DNA of 6,295 nucleotides from CAZTTH01 sp964615975 (GTDB taxonomy: Bacteria > Verrucomicrobiota > Lentisphaeria > JABSQK01 > JAJFLO01). Position numbers and translations under genes: made by a program. Positions 1 to 5,340 of the stretch are shown in pieces. Position 1 is the stretch's first letter. Each line of letters starts with the position of its first letter. Where the stretch lies: NCBI GenBank assembly GCA_964615975.1, contig CAZTTH010000100.1:1-6295 (forward strand), written 5' to 3'. The notes under the pieces were generated by a model. It was not told the DNA's origin. It worked only from the letters and a program-made list of their open reading frames with translations, and searched no databases.

Positions 1-668
1 TCACCAATCCCGGGAACCTTGACGACGACTCCGCCCCGGCTGCCTTTGCTGGCGAATTCCCGGGCATCGACCTTGATCAGGTCGAAGGTGTTATAATGCA
101 TCGGGACCGCCATCTTCGGTTTTAAAAACTCGATCGCCTTGCAGGCATCATCAATTCCCATGGTGAAGTTATCGCCGATGGGCAGCATCGCGACATCGAT
201 GGGATGCATTTCACCGATCAGTTTCATGTCCAGAAACAGACCGGTATCGCCAGCATGATAGAGGGTTTTGCCATCGGCAAAGAGGAGGATTCCCGCGGGA
301 TTGCCCATATAGGCGAACGCGTCATTGGTTTCCCAGGCGGAACCATGATGAGCAATGGTAAATTTGACTTTGCCGAAGGGGAAATTCCACGCTCCGCCGA
401 TATTCATGGGATGGAATTTGGCGCCTTGGCGCGCGCAGAAAATGGCGACCTCGTAATTGGAGATGATGGTGGCTTGATTGCTTTTGGCAATCGCCACCGC
501 GTCTCCGAGATGATCGTTATGCCCATGGGAGACGATGATATAATCACACTCCACATCGGCGGGAGTAATGGTTGCCATGGGATTACCGTTCAAGAAAGGG
601 TCGATGATGATTTTGTGGGATTGGGTTTCAACCATAAAGCAGGAGTGGCTGAGATAAGTTATTTTCAT
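1..668 (-). CDS. UPF0173 metal-dependent hydrolase (metallo-beta-lactamase fold, YtkL-like), 3' end cut by window edge
   Basis: Reading the minus strand from ATG 668-666 gives 222 uninterrupted codons that run off the left edge. The family is about 225-230 residues long, so only a few C-terminal residues are missing. The metal-binding signature of the metallo-beta-lactamase fold is intact. It comprises HGHNDH at residues 48-53, AHHGS at 106-110, YHAGDTG at 137-143 and a late PMHYNT at 189-194. The stretch MLPIGDNFTMG (161-171) is typical of UPF0173 and of Bacillus YtkL. There is no signal peptide, so the protein should be cytoplasmic. Family members are predicted Zn-dependent hydrolases, and I cannot assign a substrate. 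The start is supported by GGAG (minus strand, positions 679-676) with a 7-nt spacer. The gene is divergent from the DUF1223 gene and has its own strong promoter in the shared intergenic region. Family assignment is firm; function within the family is not. Confidence 0.95.
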   Translation of the reverse strand, partial: MKITYLSHSCFMVETQSHKIIIDPFLNGNPMATITPADVECDYIIVSHGHNDHLGDAVAIAKSNQATIISNYEVAIFCARQGAKFHPMNIGGAWNFPFGKVKFTIAHHGSAWETNDAFAYMGNPAGILLFADGKTLYHAGDTGLFLDMKLIGEMHPIDVAMLPIGDNFTMGIDDACKAIEFLKPKMAVPMHYNTFDLIKVDAREFASKGSRGGVVVKVPGIG

Positions 669-734
669 GATGACGCTCCGAGATATGTAAATTAGAGTTA
701 GACTGCAAGCATTCGCATTTTCGCATGCCGCTGT

Positions 735-780
735 TCCAATCAGGCTGGTAATTGTGCAATCTTTCTAAAAGCTGATTGGA
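735..780. repeat. 9-bp perfect inverted repeat in the divergent promoter region
   Basis: TCCAATCAG at 735-743 is repeated in inverse as CTGATTGGA at 772-780, with 28 bp between. The right arm lies inside the -35/-10 spacer of the plus-strand promoter and just downstream of the minus-strand -10. A further CTGATTG occurs at 819-825. There the longer block AATTACCCTGATTG (812-825) also mirrors 737-753, with three bases missing. Arms placed like this suggest a regulator site or DNA looping, but no known operator is recognised. Confidence 0.45.
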
Positions 781-791
781 TTCAGTATAAT
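763..791 (+). promoter_or_regulatory. candidate promoter for the DUF1223 gene, perfect -10 and weak -35
   Basis: A perfect TATAAT lies at 786-791. At 17-nt spacing the -35 position reads TTCTAA (763-768), only 3 of 6 to consensus, so this promoter may need an activator or be weak. The expected start near 798 would give a leader of about 44-62 nt, depending on which ATG of the downstream gene is used. It shares bases 786-789 with the minus-strand -10 element, so both promoters cannot be occupied at once. Confidence 0.5.
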
Positions 792-797
792 CTGAAT
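780..797. promoter_or_regulatory. dyad symmetric around the shared -10 element (possible operator)
   Basis: ATTCAG (780-785) and CTGAAT (792-797) are perfect 6-bp inverted arms flanking TATAAT (786-791). A dimeric regulator bound here would cover the -10 elements of both divergent promoters. The symmetry is seen directly; the operator role is inferred, and I do not recognise a named family consensus. Confidence 0.4.
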
Positions 798-812
798 TGC
801 CAGGTTTATCAA
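784..812 (-). promoter_or_regulatory. sigma70-type promoter for the UPF0173 hydrolase gene
   Basis: On the minus strand, TTGATA (plus coordinates 812-807, 5 of 6 to TTGACA) is followed by exactly 17 nt and then TATACT (789-784, 5 of 6 to TATAAT). Transcription would start near 777, giving a 5' leader of about 110 nt before the ATG at 668. The hexamers and spacing are seen directly; activity is inferred. Its -10 overlaps the -10 of the plus-strand promoter. Confidence 0.7.
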
Positions 813-841
813 ATTACCCTGATTGTAGATAAATTAAAAGG

Positions 842-1630
842 ATGCTATCATCAGGATTTATGCGCCATGGCATTTTCATATTATCCTATATTTTAGTCTT
901 GCTGTCATTCATTCTGCCGGCATACTGTGATCCTCTGCACATAACCATGACCAGCGGGGAAAACCGGGTGTCATTGTTGGAATTGTTTACCTCGGAAGGC
1001 TGCAGCAGTTGTCCGCCTGCCGAAGCCTGGGTCAGTGCCTTAAAGGCGGATCCACGGTTATGGCGGCAGTTCATTCCCATCGCCTTTCATGTTACTTACT
1101 GGGACTACCTCGGATGGTCCGATCCTTATGCCAATAAAGCCTACAGCGAGCGGCAGCGCCGTTATGCCGCGGTCTGGCGGAACGCATCGGTTTATACTCC
1201 TGGTTTGGTAATGAACGGCCGTGAATGGCGCGGCTGGTCGAAATATAAACTCCTTGAATTTCCCGCAATTGAAAGAGTCGGGGAGTTGAAATTGAATGTG
1301 GATAAGGAGCAGATAACCATTCATTTCACCCCCCTGGAATCGATAACCCATGCGCCGCAAATCAATATGGTCTTACTGGGGTGTGGATTGGAAACCGATG
1401 TCAAGGCCGGTGAAAACCGCAATCGCACCCTGCATCATGATTTTGTCGTGCTGCTCTGGGAACAATATCCTCTGGCACGACAGTCTGATGGCGCATATTT
1501 CCTCAGCAGGGCGATGCCGAGCCGGAATGATATAAAGGCGCAGCGAAATGCGTTGGCGGCCTGGGTGGATACTGCCGAAAATCCCGAACCGATCCAGGCG
1601 GTGGGCGGGTGGTTGAATTCCACTCCATAA
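842..1630 (+). CDS. DUF1223 family secreted thioredoxin-like protein
   Basis: This 262-residue protein begins with a signal peptide: a short basic stretch (R8, H9), a hydrophobic core at about 11-25, and a likely cleavage after AYC at 27-29. LPAYC is not a good lipobox, so signal peptidase I and export to the periplasm are likely. The mature part starts with the DUF1223 hallmark LFTSEGCSSCPPAE, containing CSSC at 54-57. It continues with HVTYWDYLGW (83-92), DPY (94-96), QRRYA (105-109) and YTPGLVMNG (118-126), where P120 is the probable cis-proline of a thioredoxin-like fold. Redox activity is plausible but not established for the family. The start is uncertain. AAAGG directly abuts ATG 842 with no spacer, whereas ATG 860 (M7) has AGGA three bases upstream and gives a more standard signal peptide. 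The phosphorylase gene follows after 18 bp and is probably co-transcribed. Confidence 0.92.
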   Translation: MLSSGFMRHGIFILSYILVLLSFILPAYCDPLHITMTSGENRVSLLELFTSEGCSSCPPAEAWVSALKADPRLWRQFIPIAFHVTYWDYLGWSDPYANKAYSERQRRYAAVWRNASVYTPGLVMNGREWRGWSKYKLLEFPAIERVGELKLNVDKEQITIHFTPLESITHAPQINMVLLGCGLETDVKAGENRNRTLHHDFVVLLWEQYPLARQSDGAYFLSRAMPSRNDIKAQRNALAAWVDTAENPEPIQAVGGWLNSTP

Positions 1631-1648
1631 TACTTTTAAGGATGATTT

Positions 1649-2353
1649 ATGGATAAAAAACTGGCATTGATTGGCGGAACCAGTCTGCTAAAATCGGAGT
1701 TGTTTACGGACTGGCAGCCACACACCATTGAAACTGATTTTGGTGAAGTTAACGCATTACAGAATTCTGGCTTTGTCTTTATCCAGCGGCATGGGAAAAA
1801 GCTGCGAACTCCCCCGCACCGGATCAATTACCATGCCAATATCGCCGCGGTTCATGAGTGCGGCATCAAACAGATCATTGCCATCAATTCCACCGGTTCA
1901 CTGCGTCCCGATCTTCCTCCCGGAACCTTGGTCATTCCCGATGATTATTTTAACCTCTTCAATATTCCAACCTATCATGATGTGGAGATGAAATTCGTGA
2001 TTCCTGGATTGGATCCTGATCTGCGGCAATATCTCCTTGATCTGGCGGGGCGTCATGGTATAACAGTGATTCCGCAGGGGGTCTACTTCCAAGTTCAGGG
2101 ACCAATTCTGGAAACCCCGGCGGAGATTCGTTTTGCTCGTCAAATCGGTGATATCCTGGGCATGACGATGGCGAAGGAGGCGATACTGGCGAAAGAATTG
2201 GACCTTGGATATGCCTCGATTTGCATGGTCGACAACTACGCCAATGGGATCGTCGACACGCCCTTGACCATGGATGAAATTCACACTCGACAGCAAGCCA
2301 ATCTGGTTCGGCTGGAACGTTACATCGGCGGTATGTTGGAAGATTTCAAATAA
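1649..2353 (+). CDS. MTAP/PNP-family nucleoside phosphorylase, probably acting on 6-oxopurine (methylthioinosine-like) substrates
   Basis: This is a 234-residue cytoplasmic enzyme of the PNP_UDP_1 superfamily, trimeric PNP/MTAP branch. These enzymes cleave a purine (5'-methylthio)nucleoside with phosphate to free base and (methylthio)ribose-1-phosphate. Visible motifs are the phosphate-binding GGTS at 9-12, RHG at 47-49, PPHRINYHAN at 55-64, QGPILETPAE at 150-159 and GMTMAKEA at 171-178. The base-recognition loop reads MVDNYANG (193-200). Adenine-using MTAPs have Asp in the TD position (Asp220 in human MTAP), whereas 6-oxopurine PNPs have Asn (Asn243 in human PNP). N196 here therefore points to hypoxanthine/guanine nucleosides, as in the methylthioinosine phosphorylase of Pseudomonas. 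The alignment is by eye, so exact substrate is inference. AAGGA at 1638-1642 sits 6 nt before ATG 1649. The 18-bp gap to the DUF1223 gene suggests an operon. Confidence 0.88.
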   Translation: MDKKLALIGGTSLLKSELFTDWQPHTIETDFGEVNALQNSGFVFIQRHGKKLRTPPHRINYHANIAAVHECGIKQIIAINSTGSLRPDLPPGTLVIPDDYFNLFNIPTYHDVEMKFVIPGLDPDLRQYLLDLAGRHGITVIPQGVYFQVQGPILETPAEIRFARQIGDILGMTMAKEAILAKELDLGYASICMVDNYANGIVDTPLTMDEIHTRQQANLVRLERYIGGMLEDFK

Positions 2354-2362
2354 ATTTGTTCA

Positions 2363-2378
2363 AACCAATTTATTGGTT
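2363..2378. repeat. 7-bp inverted repeat between phosphorylase and kinase genes
   Basis: AACCAAT (2363-2369) and ATTGGTT (2372-2378) are perfect arms around TT. As RNA this would form a 6-bp stem with a UUUA loop. It lies 9 nt after the phosphorylase stop and 15 nt before the kinase ribosome-binding site. There is no T-run after it and the stem is A+T-rich, so it is a poor terminator. It could be an mRNA-processing or stability element, or chance. Confidence 0.3.
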
Positions 2379-2392
2379 AATGAGAAAAATTT

Positions 2393-2398
2393 AGGTGG
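2393..2398 (+). promoter_or_regulatory. ribosome-binding site that fixes the kinase start
   Basis: AGGTGG lies 7 nt before ATG 2406 and is the only good Shine-Dalgarno match in this gap. It argues against the in-frame ATG at 2274, which would overlap the phosphorylase gene by 80 bp and add residues unlike the kinase family. Confidence 0.75.
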
Positions 2399-2405
2399 AA
2401 ATTAT

Positions 2406-3179
2406 ATGAAATTATTTGGGGAGATACCGCCGGAACTGATTGAGGAGATATCCTTGCTGATCACGCACACACTGCCATCCGTGTGGGAAAGGGTTTCCAG
2501 TTCACCCTCAGCTTTTGTGGCCAGGCGCCGACACGCGCCGGTAATTTATTACAAGGAATTTCTCCGGCGAACACCCTGGGAAAATTTGAAAAACGTGGTG
2601 CGTGGTGACAGCCGTTGTGAACGGGCAGTGAAACAATCCGAATTGCTCCATCGTCTGGGATTTAATACCCCGCTTCTGATCGGTTGGGGAATCCATGAGA
2701 AACGGGAGTTTATGTTAACTTCCGGGGTGGATGCCGAACCGATCGCAGTCTACCTCTATCGTCACTGGGAAATGGTCATCGCCAAAACATGGTACGCGGA
2801 GAAACGCAGCTTGCTTCATCAATTGGCAGGTGAAATCGCCCGGCTTCATCGTGCCGGAATCGTTCATGGTGATTTGCGTCTGAACAATATTCTCATGATG
2901 AAAGAATGTGAACAATATCGATTTTACTACCTGGATAATGAACGGAACCGATGCCTGCCAAGACTGTCACGGTCGCAGCGGGTGAAGAATTTGATCCAGT
3001 TGAATTTAATTTCTCCGATCGTCATATCACCGCGCGATCGCCTGCGATTTTTTGCCAGTTACTGCCATGCGTTACCCAAATTCACCAACACGCATAAAAA
3101 GCAACTGCTTGCCGCTGTCGCGGCGGGGACCGCGGAACGCCATCGCCGCAAGCCGGAACTGCTGCGGGATTTCCGTTGA
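2406..3179 (+). CDS. WaaP/Kdo-kinase-like (lipopolysaccharide kinase family) protein
   Basis: This 257-residue soluble protein has a eukaryotic-like kinase core of the LPS kinase family (PF06293 type). These enzymes phosphorylate sugars of the LPS inner core or Kdo-lipid A at the cytoplasmic face of the inner membrane. The putative ATP-anchoring lysine is K50 in IYYKEF, and the helix-C glutamate is probably E79. The catalytic loop is HGDLRLNN at 154-161, with D156 as catalytic base and N160 or N161 as Mg ligand. LDNER at 176-180 supplies D177 in place of the DFG aspartate. All key residues are therefore present. Length is near that of WaaP-type kinases (about 240-270). The C-terminal part is basic. 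It lies 52 bp after the phosphorylase gene and 72 bp before the SGNH membrane protein, with which it may share an envelope-modification role. The exact acceptor cannot be read from sequence, and a different small-molecule kinase activity is possible. Confidence 0.85.
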   Translation: MKLFGEIPPELIEEISLLITHTLPSVWERVSSSPSAFVARRRHAPVIYYKEFLRRTPWENLKNVVRGDSRCERAVKQSELLHRLGFNTPLLIGWGIHEKREFMLTSGVDAEPIAVYLYRHWEMVIAKTWYAEKRSLLHQLAGEIARLHRAGIVHGDLRLNNILMMKECEQYRFYYLDNERNRCLPRLSRSQRVKNLIQLNLISPIVISPRDRLRFFASYCHALPKFTNTHKKQLLAAVAAGTAERHRRKPELLRDFR

Positions 3180-3251
3180 GTCATTGATTCAACCACGGTT
3201 TTATATCATGCCCAGCCGCGCAGTCGTCAAGAAAATGATAGGATATTGCTT

Positions 3252-4985
3252 ATGTCAGACCGACCTCAACCATTCACTACACCCAGCGATAAACTAAAAC
3301 CATCGCAGTGGCAGCAGTTTTGGCGCGGCCAGATCTTTTGGCTGCCGTATGCCATCATCATACTCGCGTTATGGTTGGATGTCGGCTGGCATCGCCTGAT
3401 TGAAGAGCGGGGCTGGTCAGCCCTGACACAGACTAATGAAGGGATTATCAGATTGATATGTGCCGGTGTAACCATCGCTTTATCCGTGGGCTATGTATTC
3501 TTGATTCGCCGCGGTGAATCGCGGCGTCAGGCATTATTCAGTCTGTTTGCCGCGGGCATGTTTTGCGGATTATTTTTGATTTCAGCCGAGCTTATGTTGC
3601 CGGAAACTCAACCGGTGGACAAATTTCATCATAATCTCCAGGCGCAATTGGAGCGCCGCTCGAGCAGCCGGCCAGAATCATTCTGTGGATTGACATGGAA
3701 CAATCAGGCTAATTTCCTTGGTTTTATTGATCAGGAGCGGAATCCCCAATCAGCTTTTCCCCGGATTGTTTTCATCGGTGATTCGTTTCTCGAAAGCCGT
3801 GCGCCAATCCCGCTCGCCCATCGGGTTGAAGATTTACTGCGACAGAGCGGCAGGAATGTGGATGTCATTAATTTATCAAAGTTCGATTCTGATCCGGAAA
3901 CCGATTATCGCCATAAATTTTATGAACTGGCTTTGGATTATCATCCCCAACGCATATTCATGTTTATATACGCCGGCAATGATCTGAGTACTCATTTTCA
4001 TTATGTCCCCTACCAGCATCCCCGTTTTCGGGTGTCCGTGGCGGCCATCGATTATCTGGCTCACGCCGGAATTGGTGATGATATTCTGGTAGGTCTGCGG
4101 GAGTTGGTTCATCGCCGCCGGATTTTTGCATCAAAAGCGGATTTTCTCGATGCCTTGACCGGTTCGGGAGTGCCAGGGCTTGACTGGCAGCGCCAACACC
4201 TGATTTATCTAGCCGCTCTCGGATATTCAAACCCGATCGGCGGCTCGTTGACCGAATGCCTGTTTCCCAAAACAGTCGACCGTTTTTACAGCGTGCAGGA
4301 TGCCATCTCCCAACGCTTAAAAACCATCCGCAAATCGCGCCATCATAAGCCTGTAGTTAAAGCACCCCCCGCATGGGAGCAGCTGCGGGAAAAATATGGG
4401 CATATTTTTAACCTGCCAGAGACGGAACGATTGGCCGCGATCGCGCGTTTTGCCGCGGTTGAGTATTGCCACTGTCCCGAACATGAGTCTCGTCTCATGG
4501 CATTGCTTGATCAACTGCCCGAACATTTCAGGCATGAAATCTGCACCTTGCCGGATGGGCTTGAAGCCGTGATCCCGCCTCTGGTTGAAGCTCTCAACGG
4601 CTTGCCGCGGCGAAAACCCATCAACGCTCACAATGTCGCGGTTGCCGCGCGAGAATATCATCAACTCTTTACCGAACTGCACAATGAAGCGTCCCGCCGC
4701 GGGGTTGACTTGACTCTGGTCTTTATTCCGCCTGCCTATAATCTCGATGATCAATACGCCACCGCCTGGCAGCCGTTGACCGGGCGGGCCAAAAAGGATG
4801 GCCGCGGACCGGCGCTGCTTGCCGCCATCAAACACCTGATTAATGGACACATCCAGTTTCTCGATCTGACGGCATATCCGGCGCAATTTCAGGGCGGATA
4901 TTGGCTGTTCGATGGTCACTGGAATGAAGCAGGGACTGCTGCCGCCGCCAGGATTATTACCAATTCCATTTTGAACCAACAGTAA
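3252..4985 (+). CDS. membrane-anchored SGNH/GDSL hydrolase-like protein with large internal insertion
   Basis: This 577-residue protein has three probable N-terminal membrane helices (about 31-49, 65-86, 93-113), followed by an SGNH-hydrolase domain likely outside the cytoplasm. Catalytic blocks are all recognisable: FIGDSF at 174-179 with S178 as nucleophile, YAGND at 240-244 (block III Asn N243), and FDGHWNEAG at 553-561, giving the D554/H556 pair. Block II is degenerate: VINLSKFDSDP (205-215) has Ser and Asp where glycines are usual. About 310 residues separate GND from DGH, far more than in compact GDSL esterases, so residues about 250-480 look like an inserted or capping domain. That insert includes a Cys/His patch (YCHCPEH, 405-411). 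Related membrane-tethered SGNH proteins act as esterases or O-acyltransferases on envelope polysaccharides; the substrate here is unknown. ATG 3252 is chosen because AGGA (3240-3243) lies 8 nt upstream; TTG 3246 is too close to it. A weak promoter-like pair, TTGAGT and TTTTAT (3176-3204, 17-nt spacer), precedes it. Confidence 0.85.
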   Translation: MSDRPQPFTTPSDKLKPSQWQQFWRGQIFWLPYAIIILALWLDVGWHRLIEERGWSALTQTNEGIIRLICAGVTIALSVGYVFLIRRGESRRQALFSLFAAGMFCGLFLISAELMLPETQPVDKFHHNLQAQLERRSSSRPESFCGLTWNNQANFLGFIDQERNPQSAFPRIVFIGDSFLESRAPIPLAHRVEDLLRQSGRNVDVINLSKFDSDPETDYRHKFYELALDYHPQRIFMFIYAGNDLSTHFHYVPYQHPRFRVSVAAIDYLAHAGIGDDILVGLRELVHRRRIFASKADFLDALTGSGVPGLDWQRQHLIYLAALGYSNPIGGSLTECLFPKTVDRFYSVQDAISQRLKTIRKSRHHKPVVKAPPAWEQLREKYGHIFNLPETERLAAIARFAAVEYCHCPEHESRLMALLDQLPEHFRHEICTLPDGLEAVIPPLVEALNGLPRRKPINAHNVAVAAREYHQLFTELHNEASRRGVDLTLVFIPPAYNLDDQYATAWQPLTGRAKKDGRGPALLAAIKHLINGHIQFLDLTAYPAQFQGGYWLFDGHWNEAGTAAAARIITNSILNQQ

Positions 4986-4992
4986 CGGTGGA

Positions 4993-5015
4993 GCCCTGAA
5001 GTTCGATCAGGCTTT
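4993..5015 (+). terminator. weak candidate intrinsic terminator after the SGNH gene
   Basis: CCTGA (4995-4999) pairs with TCAGG (5007-5011) around a 7-nt loop, followed by C and TTT, starting 7 nt after the stop codon. An outer pairing, CGGTG (4986-4990) with CACCG (5024-5028), could enclose it. The short stem and three-T tail make this a weak call, but its position at the end of the four-gene plus-strand run is right. Confidence 0.35.
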
Positions 5016-5065
5016 ACGATTGTCACCGGCAAGGAACTCTTGGTGAAACACCAGAGGTGCATAAC

Positions 5066-5090
5066 TCACCAAAAAAAATCGGGTGATTTT
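5066..5090 (+). terminator. possible weak terminator hairpin with T4 tail
   Basis: TCACC (5066-5070) and GGTGA (5082-5086) form a 5-bp stem around an 11-nt loop containing eight A residues, followed immediately by TTTT (5087-5090). The A-run and T-run would also let it be read on the minus strand, but no convergent gene needs that here. The short stem keeps confidence low. Confidence 0.25.
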
Positions 5091-5340
5091 GAGAGATTGT
5101 AAATAAATATGGTAGCTTAAACGATGAATATTATTGAGCAATGACAGGCGAAAGATGATTTACTTGTTGATAAAGAAAGAAATTAAAATGTGGAGTACAT
5201 TGTTTGATCAATAGATGAACGAATCTGCTCGTGATTGAATAGGAGGAACAAAAAGTCAGCAACATTGCGAAGCGATTCTAACCTCTTGAAATCCATATCG
5301 GAATAAATCAAATGTATACAATAATAACGAATGAAAACCC

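Larger units (their letters stand above)
4986..5340. other. 355-bp A+T-rich intergenic region without a convincing gene
   Basis: Composition drops clearly in G+C compared with the flanking genes. The left end holds the weak hairpin described separately. Two further hairpins follow at 5037-5056 (8 bp with one bulge, AAA loop) and 5066-5086 (TCACC/GGTGA around an A-rich loop, then TTTT). Only tiny open frames occur: 19 codons at 5155-5214 and 7 codons at 5215-5238, neither with a good ribosome-binding site. A perfect AGGAGG at 5241-5246 has no start codon at a usable distance. Possible promoter pieces for the mutarotase are TTGAGA (5089-5094) with TAGCTT (5113-5118), and TACAAT at 5317-5322 with no -35 partner. 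No tRNA or known riboswitch is recognised. Confidence 0.6.

Noticed and set aside
204..695. 163-codon plus-strand open frame
   Set aside because: It lies antisense to the UPF0173 hydrolase gene, whose motifs are unmistakable on the minus strand. The plus-strand translation shows no family features.
2274..2405. N-terminal extension of the kinase from ATG 2274
   Set aside because: It would overlap the phosphorylase by 80 bp, and AGGTGG at 2393-2398 clearly serves ATG 2406.
3246..3251. TTG 3246 as start of the SGNH protein
   Set aside because: Only 2 nt separate it from the AGGA at 3240-3243, whereas ATG 3252 has an 8-nt spacer.
4317..4979. 220-codon minus-strand open frame
   Set aside because: It is antisense to the 3' part of the SGNH gene, where the plus frame carries the conserved DGHWN block. 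It has no recognisable domain of its own.
4986..5028. tRNA-like fold with GTTCGATC in a hairpin loop
   Set aside because: The T-loop bases are out of register with the stem, and no anticodon arm, D-arm or acceptor stem of the right size can be built around it.
5155..5214. 19-codon open frame beginning MIYLLIKKE
   Set aside because: It has no good ribosome-binding site, and an open frame this short is expected by chance in A+T-rich sequence; I see no support for a real peptide gene.
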